Assembly (NCBI GenBank): GCA_902613185.1
Contig: CACMGP010000001.1
Location: 1 to 64,000, forward strand
DNA from: an uncultured Alphaproteobacteria bacterium
GTDB lineage: Bacteria; Pseudomonadota; Alphaproteobacteria; HIMB59
Direction of reading: 5' to 3'
DNA: 64,000 bases
Each line of letters starts with the position of its first letter. The stretch's first letter is position 1. Below the pieces are notes generated by a model. The model ran no database searches. It was not told the origin of the DNA and was given only the letters and a program-made list of their open reading frames with translations. Made by a program: the position numbers and the translations under genes. Below, piece after piece: positions 25,029-34,008 of this stretch.

Positions 25029-25470
25029 ATTACCTTTTTTATTATTATTCGCATTGATAACAGCGTGTGGTGGTTTTAATACTGGGGTAAAAAAATCAGA
25101 TACTCAAAAAGTTAACACAGTTAAATATGGAACACTCGTTGCAGCTGAACCAGTCAAAATTACTGGTGAAAGCTCTGGCATTGGTGCTCTTACAGGAGGT
25201 TTAGTAGGTTTTGTTGTAGGATGTGGAGAGGGTATTTTTGACGATGACTGCAGAGATGCTGCAGCTGTAGTGGGAACTATAGGTGGTGCTATAGTAGGTT
25301 ATGTTGCTGGCTCGTCATTAGGGGATCATACAGGATTTCAATATGTTGTAGATGTTGATGACACAGATGATGATATTTCAATAGTTCAATCAGGTGCAGA
25401 ACAAATACCCATTGGTTCTAGAGTTACTATTGCAATAGGAACCAACACAAGAATTATAATTTCAGAATAG
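25012..25470 (+). CDS. Glycine-zipper lipoprotein
   Basis: A 152-aa lipoprotein. The signal peptide ends in the lipobox L-I-T-A-C19, then a stretch rich in Gly forms a glycine zipper (G-A-L-T-G-G-L-V-G-F-V-V-G and G-G-A-I-V-G-Y-V-A-G), as in SlyB/Pcp and 17-kDa surface antigen proteins. It is probably anchored in the outer membrane and involved in envelope integrity. A C-terminal beta domain with Asp-rich segment (V-D-V-D-D-T-D-D-D) follows. I start at ATG 25012 because the signal peptide begins there; an upstream ATG at 24970 only adds oxygenase-overlapping residues. Confidence 0.75.
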   Translation: MTDLPKLPFLLLFALITACGGFNTGVKKSDTQKVNTVKYGTLVAAEPVKITGESSGIGALTGGLVGFVVGCGEGIFDDDCRDAAAVVGTIGGAIVGYVAGSSLGDHTGFQYVVDVDDTDDDISIVQSGAEQIPIGSRVTIAIGTNTRIIISE

Positions 25471-25487
25471 CTCATAGGAGATAATAA

Positions 25488-25790
25488 ATGTTTATTGCAA
25501 TGAATAGATTCAAAGTAAAATTAGGAGAAGAGAAACATTTTGAAGATATTTGGAGGAATAGGGATACTCATTTAAACCAAGTCCCTGGTTTTAAGAAATT
25601 TAATTTAATTAAAAGTGAGTCTAATGAAGAATATACACTGTATGCATCGCATAGTGAGTGGGGGTCAAAACAAGATTTTATAAATTGGACTAAATCAGAA
25701 GCTTTTAGGATGGCTCATAAAAATGCTGGTGAACATAAAACAGTATATTTGGATCACCCACAGTTTGAAGGTTTTGAGGTAGTAATTTAA
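25488..25790 (+). CDS. Antibiotic biosynthesis monooxygenase-domain protein (HmoA/IsdG-like)
   Basis: A 100-aa dimeric alpha+beta-barrel protein. The sequence M-F-I-A-M-N-R-F-K-V, V-P-G-F-K-K-F, Y-A-S-H-S-E-W and W-T-K-S-E-A-F-R-M-A-H matches the ABM family branch annotated as haem-degrading monooxygenase. A role in haem breakdown for iron is possible but needs biochemical proof. It has a clear Shine-Dalgarno (AGGAG, 25476-25480), unusual for this window, implying good expression. It follows the lipoprotein gene by 17 bp. Confidence 0.8.
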   Translation: MFIAMNRFKVKLGEEKHFEDIWRNRDTHLNQVPGFKKFNLIKSESNEEYTLYASHSEWGSKQDFINWTKSEAFRMAHKNAGEHKTVYLDHPQFEGFEVVI

Positions 25791-25814
25791 GTAAATATCA
25801 CCTATTTTTTATCA

Positions 25815-26255
25815 ATGGACATAGTAAATCACGAGATATTATTAAGTAGTAATATGTTAGGGACAATGTTCTTTGCTTGCACTATTTATATAACATTGGT
25901 TATAGCGAGGTATGCAACTCTTGCAAAATTAATCAGAGACTCTCGATCTAATATTGAAACAAATAAATTAAAATTTAAAAGTCAAAGTGAATATTCTTTT
26001 CATATCTTGCATTATGAAAAAAGACTTAAATTATTACGTTACACACTTTACTTATCTCTTTTTGGAGGGATAGCATTGTGCACAAGCTTATTATTTTTGT
26101 TATTAAATTACAGCTTCATCTCTGCTATAAGTTTTGGTATTCATCTTTGTTTAGTGTTATTGGCATTAGTCACTCTTGTATATGAACTAGCTGTATCTTT
26201 CGAGGCGTTAACTGAGCATTTAGACATAATGAGAACTTTAAAAGATAAATTTTAA
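25815..26255 (+). CDS. DUF2721-like membrane protein
   Basis: A 146-aa protein with about three membrane helices: one near the N-terminus (residues 14-36) and two in the second half (78-100, 106-132), separated by a basic cytoplasmic loop with several Arg/Lys. The arrangement and A-R-Y-A-T-L-A-K-L-I-R-D-S-R resemble DUF2721 proteins. Function unknown. The family call is moderate. Confidence 0.5.
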   Translation: MDIVNHEILLSSNMLGTMFFACTIYITLVIARYATLAKLIRDSRSNIETNKLKFKSQSEYSFHILHYEKRLKLLRYTLYLSLFGGIALCTSLLFLLLNYSFISAISFGIHLCLVLLALVTLVYELAVSFEALTEHLDIMRTLKDKF

Positions 26256-26315
26256 CATATAAATAATATTCAAACTGTTCGACTATTTAATTTCTGTCTT
26301 TTTTTTCTTCCCTTT

Positions 26316-26678
26316 TTATCTTATAGAAACATATACACTACCACCCATACTTAAAACTTTTCCGTAGTCCTCTAACAACTTTGCAAAATCTGGGAAATAA
26401 TCATTTTTACTAGCATTTTCGACATGTCTTTGAACACTCTCCATAGATGCAAATTGTTCATTTATTGTAAATAATGTGTTTCCAGTTTCGCCCTTACTAG
26501 GATCGGTAGGGTCTTTAAACTCTGGTGCTTTAGTAAAGTAAGCATTTAATAAATGATCAGTTCCATCAGAATAAAATTCAGTCATCCATTTTCCATGGGT
26601 GCTGAAAATATTTTCAACTTCAGCAGCTTTATCATTTGGTACAGCATAGGAAAGATTTATACATACACGATCAGTCAT
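26316..26678 (-). CDS. Small soluble protein, possible alpha+beta-barrel (ABM-like)
   Basis: A 120-aa protein without a recognised family. It starts with a beta strand (R-V-C-I-N-L-S-Y-A-V-P) and a helix (D-K-A-A-E-V-E-N-I-F), and ends with another strand (S-V-Y-V-S-I-R), a layout seen in dimeric alpha+beta-barrel proteins that often handle small aromatic or reactive compounds. The start is supported by a good Shine-Dalgarno (AAAGGAG, complement of 26684-26690). It is transcribed towards the DUF2721-like gene. Confidence 0.6.
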   Translation of the reverse strand: MTDRVCINLSYAVPNDKAAEVENIFSTHGKWMTEFYSDGTDHLLNAYFTKAPEFKDPTDPSKGETGNTLFTINEQFASMESVQRHVENASKNDYFPDFAKLLEDYGKVLSMGGSVYVSIR

Positions 26679-26741
26679 TTTTTCTCCTTTAAAATAAAAT
26701 TAATAATAATTATACATTTTGAAAATTGAAAATAGATCAAA

Positions 26742-26831
26742 TGGCGGAAGGACTGGGATTCGAACCCAGGAAAGAGTTGCCCCTTTGCCGGTTTTCAAGA
26801 CCGGTGCTTTCAACCGCTCAGCCATCCTTCC
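26742..26831 (-). tRNA. tRNA-Ser (anticodon UGA)
   Basis: On the minus strand a 90-nt class II tRNA folds completely: acceptor arm GGAAGGA with TCCTTCC, D-arm GGCTGAGCGGTTGAAAGC, anticodon stem CCGGT/ACCGG around loop CTTGAAA (anticodon TGA), a long variable arm, the T-arm with GGTTCGAATCC, discriminator G and an encoded CCA (26742-26744). The long variable arm is the serine identity feature. It sits alone between the small gene at 26316 and the TSUP gene. Confidence 0.97.
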
Positions 26832-26936
26832 GATGTCATAAACGTCTAAAATGTATATATTACGTTATTTTTAAATCAATCGTAATTTTATATTATTAGT
26901 TGATATATTCTTTGGCCACTCATGTTATGTTTTTAA

Positions 26937-27692
26937 GTGATTTTAAGTAATCTTCCAACATTAACTTTTTTTTATATTTTATTAGCATATTTTATTGGCG
27001 GCATAACCCAAGGTATACTTGGTGTTGGATTAATCACTGTTGTAATTTCTTTACTCTCATTTGTTGTCGACGTTAAAGAAACAATAGCTCTTGTGATAAT
27101 ACCAACTATTATTACTGGTTTTTTTCAAATGATAAATGGCAGTAATTTAAAAGTCATAATTAAAGATACTAAATATTTTCTTGTTTTTTCAACACTAATC
27201 ATAGTACCAGGTGTCTTTTTACTAAATGTTCTTGATTCAGATCTAATCTTGATATTTATTGCGATTTTGCTTTTTATGAATTCCTCATTATCTCTATCAA
27301 ATAGAGTAGTAGCTATACCTAATCACCAAAATTCAATCATACAACTTTTAACTGGATCTCTAAATGGATTTATCATAGGCCTAACTAGTATTTATACAAT
27401 GCCTTTTGTTTTCTTATTACAATCACTTAAATATAATAAAGAAAAAACAGTGCAATTTATGGGATTAGCTTTTTTACTATATAGCAGTATGCAATTTATA
27501 TCATTTTCTTATATTAAGCTGATTAGTATAAATACAATCGTTCCCTCATTAATAGTTACTCTCCCAGTAATTATTGGATTCCTTTTAGGTAAAAAAATAA
27601 GAAGTTTTATCTCAGAAAAATTATTTAAAAAATTATTTTACTTAATGTTATTACTAATGAGTGGAATAATATTGATAAATGCCTTTTTATAA
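26937..27692 (+). CDS. TSUP family (TauE/SafE) membrane exporter
   Basis: A 251-aa membrane protein with about eight helices in two repeats. The repeat motif G-G-I-T-Q-G-I-L-G-V-G-L near the N-terminus and its partner after L-N-G-F-I-I-G-L mark the TauE/SafE (TSUP) family, which moves sulfite, sulfoacetate or other organic anions. The start is GTG 26937; no ribosome binding site is evident. Substrate cannot be assigned. It converges on the 128-aa membrane gene with a 1-bp gap. Confidence 0.8.
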   Translation: MILSNLPTLTFFYILLAYFIGGITQGILGVGLITVVISLLSFVVDVKETIALVIIPTIITGFFQMINGSNLKVIIKDTKYFLVFSTLIIVPGVFLLNVLDSDLILIFIAILLFMNSSLSLSNRVVAIPNHQNSIIQLLTGSLNGFIIGLTSIYTMPFVFLLQSLKYNKEKTVQFMGLAFLLYSSMQFISFSYIKLISINTIVPSLIVTLPVIIGFLLGKKIRSFISEKLFKKLFYLMLLLMSGIILINAFL

Positions 27693-27693
27693 T

Positions 27694-28080
27694 TTAATTA
27701 CTAGTGGTTCCATCAACTCGATTAACACTGTAAATAGCACCTAACATAAAAACAATTACAGATGATGGAAATAAAAAATAACCAATAGTGTAGGTATCTG
27801 GATAATATTGCATTCCCATGTACAAGACGATAGCGTTCATTAAACAAAGTAGTAAAAAAACAATATTTGTACCAATTTTAGATAATAACAAAGCTAATGG
27901 CTTTAAAACAACAATAGCCACAGCACATATAAATATAACAGCAGGAATAACATTCATGAGCAAACCCATTGACTCAGAATAAGTATAATCTTCCAGTGAA
28001 TCCCAAGGAAGGACCATTGAAAGTAGCATCATTATAACAGAGGCATATACAAATTTTTTTCCTGTATTTGTTAAAATCAT
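27694..28080 (-). CDS. Four-helix membrane protein, unknown
   Basis: A 128-aa protein with about four transmembrane segments (residues 9-26, 40-62, 68-90, 98-118) and short loops; the first loop is acidic (D-S-L-E-D-Y). No known family is recognised. It is bounded by the convergent TSUP gene and the divergent mltB gene. Coding is supported by a continuous hydrophobic pattern. Confidence 0.55.
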   Translation of the reverse strand: MILTNTGKKFVYASVIMMLLSMVLPWDSLEDYTYSESMGLLMNVIPAVIFICAVAIVVLKPLALLLSKIGTNIVFLLLCLMNAIVLYMGMQYYPDTYTIGYFLFPSSVIVFMLGAIYSVNRVDGTTSN

Positions 28081-28192
28081 TGAATATTTATAGCAAATAT
28101 CATCTTTTTTAACAGTAACTAATATAATTTGGTAAATTTTAAGAAATAACTATTAGATTATAATGGTTATATAATAGGGCAGGAATCAGAAT

Positions 28193-29245
28193 ATGATTAA
28201 AATTTTTCTCTATATAATCTTTAGTTTTTTTTTCATAAATAACCTTATTGCCCATGATCCCAAAAACTGTGATGTGCTTCAAAATTATGATTTTTCAGGA
28301 TTTAATGATTGGAAAGAAGAAATAGTAAATAAGTCTGGTGAATTTGGCCTAGATAAAAGCTTTGTTTCTGAATTAATTGCACCATATGAGGTCAATAAAA
28401 GAGTTATTGAAAATGATAAATGCCAGCCTGAATTTACATTGACTTTTTCTGAGTACATTGAAAAAACAATTTCAAATTTAAGGGTAAATAATGGATTAAA
28501 TAATTATAGTAAATACAACAATTTATTAAAAAAAATAGATAATTATTATAATGTGCAATCTAGATTTGTTCTCTCTATATGGGGTCTAGAAACAGCTTAT
28601 GGCGAAATAACAGGCAACTATCCTGTGCTAGAGAGTCTTTTAACCATGTCCTACGATGAGAGAAGAAGAAGATATTTCACAAAAGAGCTTTATAATGCAT
28701 TAGAAATACTTAAACAAGGTCACATTAATGTTGCTGATTTCAAAGGTTCATGGGCAGGTGCCATGGGTCAAAATCAATTTATGCCCTCTAGTTTTTTAAA
28801 TTACGCTCAAGACTTCAATAATGATGGTAAAAAAAATATTTGGACAGACACTGAAGACTCATTAGCCTCAATTGCAAGATACCTTCAAGGCGTAGGATCT
28901 AACAAATGGGATCCAAATTATACATGGGGTAGGGAAGTAATACCCCCAGTAAATATAAAATCTTTAGAACCGGAATTATTCATTAAAAGAGAAAAAGGTT
29001 GTTTAGCAATAAAAAAATTGTCTAAACAATTACCGTTAAGTAAATTTAGACTTATGAATTTTAAAAAGATGAATGGAAATTCATTGGATAATTTAGATAT
29101 TAATAGTTATTTATTAAGGATGGGTAGGGAAGAGGGAGATTTCAGGTATTTTATCGTATACGATAATTATTTAAATATTCTTTCTTACAACTGCTCAAAC
29201 TATTATGGTCTTTCAGTTGGATTATTAAGTGATAAATTTAAATAG
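28193..29245 (+). CDS. mltB: Lytic murein transglycosylase (MltB family)
   Basis: A 350-aa periplasmic enzyme that cuts peptidoglycan glycan strands, forming 1,6-anhydromuramic ends. A signal peptide occupies about residues 1-20 (ends ...NLIA). The catalytic Glu is E133 in W-G-L-E-T-A-Y-G; W-A-G-A-M-G-Q-N-Q-F-M-P-S and the D-x-N-x-D-G-K loop are typical of SLT_2/MltB. No lipobox is apparent, so it is probably soluble. It leads into the RlpA-like and D-Ala carboxypeptidase genes, a cell-wall cluster common in Alphaproteobacteria. Confidence 0.92.
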   Translation: MIKIFLYIIFSFFFINNLIAHDPKNCDVLQNYDFSGFNDWKEEIVNKSGEFGLDKSFVSELIAPYEVNKRVIENDKCQPEFTLTFSEYIEKTISNLRVNNGLNNYSKYNNLLKKIDNYYNVQSRFVLSIWGLETAYGEITGNYPVLESLLTMSYDERRRRYFTKELYNALEILKQGHINVADFKGSWAGAMGQNQFMPSSFLNYAQDFNNDGKKNIWTDTEDSLASIARYLQGVGSNKWDPNYTWGREVIPPVNIKSLEPELFIKREKGCLAIKKLSKQLPLSKFRLMNFKKMNGNSLDNLDINSYLLRMGREEGDFRYFIVYDNYLNILSYNCSNYYGLSVGLLSDKFK

Positions 29246-30002
29246 TTATTATAAAATACTGTTTTTACTGATTTTATCATCTTGTACAGTAACATCTATT
29301 GATACTTTGGATGATATAAAAAAAGAAGAAGAAGTCACAACTCAAGATTACTTTAAAAAATCGGATGTTATTATATCCCCACTTGATGATTATAATATTG
29401 AGTTAAGTGTTTTAGAAAAGTTTGTTACAGATGCAAGAATAGAGGGTAATAATATTCATCATTCTAATTTGCCTATACCCAGCGTTGTAAGATTATCAGA
29501 TCCAAATAACTTAGATAATAGTGTTATTGTCAGAAATATTAAGCTAGATACTGAAAATAGGCTTTCATTAAGTCAAGAGATAATTGATAAAATATCACTA
29601 AATACAAAAGTATATTTAGAATATTTAAAAGATGAATCAATAATTCTGAGAAATGTTGTCGACTCAAAAGAAGAGAGTAAGATAAAGATGGATGATACAG
29701 AAATTTCATTTGAACAGTTAAATCAAGATCAAACTGAAATCAGTGAAAAACTTGATTATGATAAAATTAAATCTCTAGATATTAAAAATTCTAAAAAACA
29801 AAACACTATATTAGTTGAAATTTATAAAGATATAAATCTAGCAAAGCTTAAAACTAATAAAATCAAGAATTTAGGATTGTTTTACGAAGAAAATGAAGAG
29901 GGGGTTAAGGTTTTTGCTGGCCCATTTCTAAAGAGTGATATAAATCTTAAGTTAGATTTTCTGATTAAAAATGGATATTTGAATGCAAAAAAAACCCCTT
30001 AA
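29229..30002 (+). CDS. SPOR-domain lipoprotein, degenerate RlpA-like
   Basis: A 257-aa lipoprotein (lipobox L-S-S-C19) starting at GTG 29229 inside the end of mltB. In the middle, N-L-P-I-P-S-V-V-R-L-S...N-S-V-I-V-R corresponds to the RlpA double-psi barrel (usually L-P-L-G-T-x-V-R-V-T-N...S-V-x-V-R-V-N-D-R-G-P), but the N-D-R-G-P catalytic segment and the N-terminal G-x-A-S-W-Y-G motif are gone. The last 65 residues form a SPOR domain that binds denuded glycans. It occupies the rlpA position between mltB and dac. It probably still localises to septal peptidoglycan but may not cut it. Confidence 0.65.
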   Translation: MINLNSYYKILFLLILSSCTVTSIDTLDDIKKEEEVTTQDYFKKSDVIISPLDDYNIELSVLEKFVTDARIEGNNIHHSNLPIPSVVRLSDPNNLDNSVIVRNIKLDTENRLSLSQEIIDKISLNTKVYLEYLKDESIILRNVVDSKEESKIKMDDTEISFEQLNQDQTEISEKLDYDKIKSLDIKNSKKQNTILVEIYKDINLAKLKTNKIKNLGLFYEENEEGVKVFAGPFLKSDINLKLDFLIKNGYLNAKKTP

Positions 30003-31110
30003 TTTATTATTTATAGCAATAATTATTCTATTTCCTAAACAATCTCTTACTATTGAAAGTTTGGCAAAAACGGCGCTTGTAATCGATTTATCAACAAACG
30101 AAGTTCTTTTAGAAAAAAACTCTAAAGCCAAAACATATCCATCAAGTATGACTAAGATGATGACCGCTCTTGTAGCCTTTGAAAAAATCAAAAATGGCAC
30201 TTTATCATTAGATCAAGAGTTTTTAGTAAGTAAAAAGGCATGGAAAATGGGCGGATCAAAGATGTTCATAGAGGTAGACAAAAGAGTAAAAGTTTATGAT
30301 TTGTTACTAGGAATTATTGTTCAGAGCGGAAATGATGCCTCGATTGCTTTAGCAGAGGGTATATCTGGCTCTGAGGAAATTTTTGCTATTGAAATGAATA
30401 ATTTAGGCAAAAAAATAGGACTCACAGAGACTAATTTTACAAATAGCAGTGGCTGGCCTGATGACAATCATTACACAACAGCTGAAGATCTTGCTAAAAT
30501 AGCTCAATACACGATTGAAAATCATTATGAATTATATCAAATGTACAAATTAAGTGATTTTACATACAGCGGGATCAAACAAGATAACAGAAATCCACTC
30601 CTATATACATTTGAGGGGTCTGATGGCTTTAAAACAGGTTATACAGAAGCAGCTGGCTACGGTTTGGTTGGATCTGCTGAAAGAGGGGATAGGCGCCTGA
30701 TTATTGTTCTAAATGGTCTAGACTCTTCCAAATCAAGAGCCCAGGAGTCACTAAGATTAATGGATTGGGGTTTCAACAATTTTCAATTAGTAGATTTTTA
30801 TAAAAAAAATGAAGTTATTCAAGAAGTTAATACTTGGCTAGGTAAAGACGACAAAGTAGACCTAGTTGCTTTAAACGATATAAGCGTGAGTATTCCAAAA
30901 GCACAATTATCTTCTGCTAAAGTTAATGTGATAGTAGAGGAGCCTATTACAACTCCAATTCAAAAAGGTGATAAAATAGCCAAACTTCAGATATCTTTTG
31001 CTGATAAGAGTTCTGAATTTCCTTTATTTTCAGGCGAGGACATTGAGCAAAAGAATTTCTTTTCAAGAATATTTTCAGCTATTTATTATATCATTCTTGG
31101 ATCTAACTAA
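29983..31110 (+). CDS. D-alanyl-D-alanine carboxypeptidase (PBP5/6 class)
   Basis: A 375-aa serine peptidase that trims the last D-Ala from peptidoglycan pentapeptides. Active-site motifs: S55-M-T-K58, S-G-N-D in the second motif, and K-T-G in F-K-T-G-Y-T. It has a signal peptide and a C-terminal amphipathic anchor (F-F-S-R-I-F-S-A-I-Y-Y), so it sits on the periplasmic face of the inner membrane. It overlaps the RlpA-like gene by 20 bp and precedes tmk by 15 bp. Known as dacC/dacF/dacA in relatives; I leave the exact symbol open. Confidence 0.93.
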   Translation: MQKKPLNLLFIAIIILFPKQSLTIESLAKTALVIDLSTNEVLLEKNSKAKTYPSSMTKMMTALVAFEKIKNGTLSLDQEFLVSKKAWKMGGSKMFIEVDKRVKVYDLLLGIIVQSGNDASIALAEGISGSEEIFAIEMNNLGKKIGLTETNFTNSSGWPDDNHYTTAEDLAKIAQYTIENHYELYQMYKLSDFTYSGIKQDNRNPLLYTFEGSDGFKTGYTEAAGYGLVGSAERGDRRLIIVLNGLDSSKSRAQESLRLMDWGFNNFQLVDFYKKNEVIQEVNTWLGKDDKVDLVALNDISVSIPKAQLSSAKVNVIVEEPITTPIQKGDKIAKLQISFADKSSEFPLFSGEDIEQKNFFSRIFSAIYYIILGSN

Positions 31111-31125
31111 ATATTATCATATAGA

Positions 31126-31725
31126 ATGAAAGTAATCAGTTTTGAAGGTTTCGAATATTCTGGTAAATCGACACAGATAAAACTTTTAAAAAAATATTTT
31201 ATAAAAAATAATATTAAATCTACTTTTACTAGAGAGCCTGGAGGTAATAAAGATTTAGAAAAGATAAGAAATGTAATTTTAAAATCTAATTTCGATAATT
31301 TAAGTTTAATAATGTTTTTTTTTGCATCTAGATTTTCATTATTATCTTCAATTAAAAAGAACGATTTCATTGTATTTGATAGATTTTTTGACTCTACTTA
31401 TGCTTATCAAAAATATAATTCTAAAGAAAAAAAACTTATTATCAGTTTAATTAAGTTAATTCATATGAAATTTATTCCAAATATAACTTTTTATTTGAAG
31501 TTAAATAAAAAAAATTTAATAAGTAGGAAAAACAAAAGATTATATTCAAATAAATTTGATAAAAAATATTTTGGACAATTCTCAAGAATTCAAAAAAATT
31601 ATGAAGAAATATCTAAAATAAAAATAGGTGAACGTAAGTTTGTTACTATTGATGCATCACTATCTGCTAATGAAGTACATGAAAATGTCATATTAAATCT
31701 GAAAAAATGCAAATTGATAAAGTAG
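31126..31725 (+). CDS. tmk: Thymidylate kinase
   Basis: A 199-aa P-loop kinase making dTDP from dTMP. The P-loop is G-F-E-Y-S-G-K-S-T (residues 7-15); T-R-E-P-G-G and D-R-F follow, with D-R-F-F-D-S-T-Y-A-Y-Q matching the thymidine-binding region. The LID region is Lys-rich. It overlaps holB by 19 bp, as in many Alphaproteobacteria. Confidence 0.93.
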   Translation: MKVISFEGFEYSGKSTQIKLLKKYFIKNNIKSTFTREPGGNKDLEKIRNVILKSNFDNLSLIMFFFASRFSLLSSIKKNDFIVFDRFFDSTYAYQKYNSKEKKLIISLIKLIHMKFIPNITFYLKLNKKNLISRKNKRLYSNKFDKKYFGQFSRIQKNYEEISKIKIGERKFVTIDASLSANEVHENVILNLKKCKLIK

Positions 31726-32495
31726 TAAATACCATAAAATCTGAGAGCAGTGGCTTTTACTTATTAGAGACTACTAATAGTGAGAGTATTTCACATTTAG
31801 AGGAGGAGATTTTAAAAAATTTCTATGAGAAACAATATGAAATAGATACAAGTTTTATTATTTTAGAGCCTGAAGAAAAATCAAAATTTATTACAATTGA
31901 TCAAATAAGAAAAATGAAAAAAGAGTTTCTACATACAAATGTATTAAACCTTAATAAAGTAATATTTGTTAGAGAGGTAAATTATTTAAATATTAATGCT
32001 TTAAATGGCCTTTTAAAAATTATTGAAGAAATACCATACAAAACCTATTTTATTTTTTGTTCTTCAAACTTAATAAGTTTACCTGAAACAATAATTTCAA
32101 GGGCCAGAGTTATCAGAGATCTGAATTCACAAATAAATTTTAGTGATTTCAATTTATTGAAAGAAGACATAGCTAGACAAAATCAAAATATTTCAGAGGA
32201 ATTAATACATTCTATTATTAACCCCTTCATTGATTTAAAAAGCACTGATTTTTTTGAAAAGATAAAACTTTTTAACAGAGATCAAATAAGTGTATGTTCA
32301 TTAATATTTTTAAAAATACTCAAATACTATTTAAGAAATAATTTAAATAATAAAAAACTTTATAAATACCTATTAAAGCTTCATTCAGATTATTTAACTG
32401 ATGTAGATGAGAGTTTAAAATTCAATACATTAACAAATGACCTAATTTCAATCTATTTTACAAGATTAAATTCTAATCTTATTAAGTATGTCTAA
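31707..32495 (+). CDS. holB: DNA polymerase III subunit delta'
   Basis: A 262-aa protein in the position of holB between tmk and metG. The best-kept part is N-A-L-N-G-L-L-K-I-I-E-E-I-P..T-Y-F-I-F-C-S-S, then I-I-S-R-A-R-V, equal to the delta' sensor-1 (usually N-A-L-L-K-x-L-E-E-P-P, S-R-C). The N-terminal P-loop is missing, as is normal for non-ATPase delta' subunits, and the protein is shorter than usual (about 330). It is part of the sliding-clamp loader. Confidence 0.82.
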   Translation: MQIDKVVNTIKSESSGFYLLETTNSESISHLEEEILKNFYEKQYEIDTSFIILEPEEKSKFITIDQIRKMKKEFLHTNVLNLNKVIFVREVNYLNINALNGLLKIIEEIPYKTYFIFCSSNLISLPETIISRARVIRDLNSQINFSDFNLLKEDIARQNQNISEELIHSIINPFIDLKSTDFFEKIKLFNRDQISVCSLIFLKILKYYLRNNLNNKKLYKYLLKLHSDYLTDVDESLKFNTLTNDLISIYFTRLNSNLIKYV

Positions 32496-34008
32496 AAATT
32501 ATTTTACAACTCCAATTTATTATGTGAACGATAAACCCCATATTGGACATGCTTATACCTCAATTGCTGTTGATATATTAAAAAGATTTTATAATTGTAG
32601 AGGTCTCGATTCTTATTTTCTAACAGGAACAGACGAGCATGGACAAAAAGTTGAAAGAGCTGCTCAAGAAAAAAATATTGATCCTCAAAAATTTACTGAC
32701 ATGGTTTCAGAAAATTTTAAAGATTTAAGTAATTTATTAAATTTATCTAATGATGATTTTATAAGAACAACAGAAGAAAGACATAAGAAGTCTGTTCAAA
32801 ATCTATGGAAAGTTCTGTTGGAAAAAGATGAAATTTATTTGTCCAAATATAGCGGATGGTATTCTGTAAGAGATGAAGCTTTTGTAGCTGATAATGAAAT
32901 AGTTGAAAAAAATGGTAAAAAATATAACAGTTTTGGATCTGAATTATCTTGGGTTGAAGAAGAGTCATATTTTTTTAGACTTTCTAAATGGCAAGACAAA
33001 CTGTTAAATTTTTATAAAAATAATCCAAATTTCATTGTCCCAAAATCAAGATCTAATGAAGTTATTAAATTTGTTGAGTCAGGGTTAAAAGATCTTTCCG
33101 TTTCTAGAACAACATTTAAATGGGGAATTGATGTCCCTACAGATGAAAAACATATTGTTTATGTTTGGTTAGATGCACTAACTAACTATATTTCAGCTTT
33201 AGATTATCCAAATAAAAATTCTGTTTTATATCAAAAATATTGGCCTGGGATACACGTAGTAGGGAAGGATATAATCAGATTTCATGCTATTTTCTGGCCT
33301 GCTTTTTTAATGGCTGCAGAGTTAGATCCACCAAAGCAGATCGTAGCGCATGGTTGGTGGACAAATGAGGGTCAAAAAATTAGTAAAAGTCTTGGTAATG
33401 TAATTGACCCTAAAGAATTGATTGATGAATATGGTCTAGACTCAGTAAGATATTTTCTTTTTAGAGAGGTTCCATTTGGCAATGACGGTGATTTTTCTAA
33501 GGTGGCTATCAAAAATAGAATTAATGGTGAGTTGGCGAATAACTATGGAAATTTAATACAAAGAATACTTAGTTTCATTTGTAAGAATTTAGAACAAAAT
33601 ATTGATTTAACAAAAGATAATTTTAATTTTGAAATTTTAAAACAAATTAACGACTCTGAAAAAGAATTGTTTGAGTATATGGAAAATTACAAATATGACG
33701 AATACCTTAAAAAATTATTCTCATTTATGAATGATTTAAATAATTATGTCGATAAATCTGCTCCTTGGGTATTAAAAAAAACAGATCCTGAACAAATGAA
33801 GAGAGTATTGGCTAATATTTGCCTATGTATTATAAGGGTTAGTCAATATTTAGTTCCTTTTATGCCTTTAAAAACCTCAGAAGTATTCAATTTATTCGAA
33901 AATACGAATAGTATTAAATTAGATATTTTTGATAATTTTAAAGAGGTAATTAACTTAAAATTTCTAAAAATACGACAACCTGAACCTTTATTTACTAAAA
34001 TTGAGTAA
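32488..34008 (+). CDS. metG: Methionyl-tRNA synthetase
   Basis: A 506-aa class I synthetase. The HIGH motif is H-I-G-H (K-P-H-I-G-H-A-Y-T), the KMSKS motif is K-I-S-K-S (Q-K-I-S-K-S-L-G-N-V), and the Met-binding Y-Y-V-N-D is at the N-terminus. The C-terminal anticodon-binding helical domain is present; there is no additional tRNA-binding domain, and the zinc-knuckle Cys residues of the MetG1 type are not seen. It loads Met on initiator and elongator tRNA. It overlaps holB by 8 bp and the TatD gene by 8 bp. Confidence 0.96.
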   Translation: MSKNYFTTPIYYVNDKPHIGHAYTSIAVDILKRFYNCRGLDSYFLTGTDEHGQKVERAAQEKNIDPQKFTDMVSENFKDLSNLLNLSNDDFIRTTEERHKKSVQNLWKVLLEKDEIYLSKYSGWYSVRDEAFVADNEIVEKNGKKYNSFGSELSWVEEESYFFRLSKWQDKLLNFYKNNPNFIVPKSRSNEVIKFVESGLKDLSVSRTTFKWGIDVPTDEKHIVYVWLDALTNYISALDYPNKNSVLYQKYWPGIHVVGKDIIRFHAIFWPAFLMAAELDPPKQIVAHGWWTNEGQKISKSLGNVIDPKELIDEYGLDSVRYFLFREVPFGNDGDFSKVAIKNRINGELANNYGNLIQRILSFICKNLEQNIDLTKDNFNFEILKQINDSEKELFEYMENYKYDEYLKKLFSFMNDLNNYVDKSAPWVLKKTDPEQMKRVLANICLCIIRVSQYLVPFMPLKTSEVFNLFENTNSIKLDIFDNFKEVINLKFLKIRQPEPLFTKIE

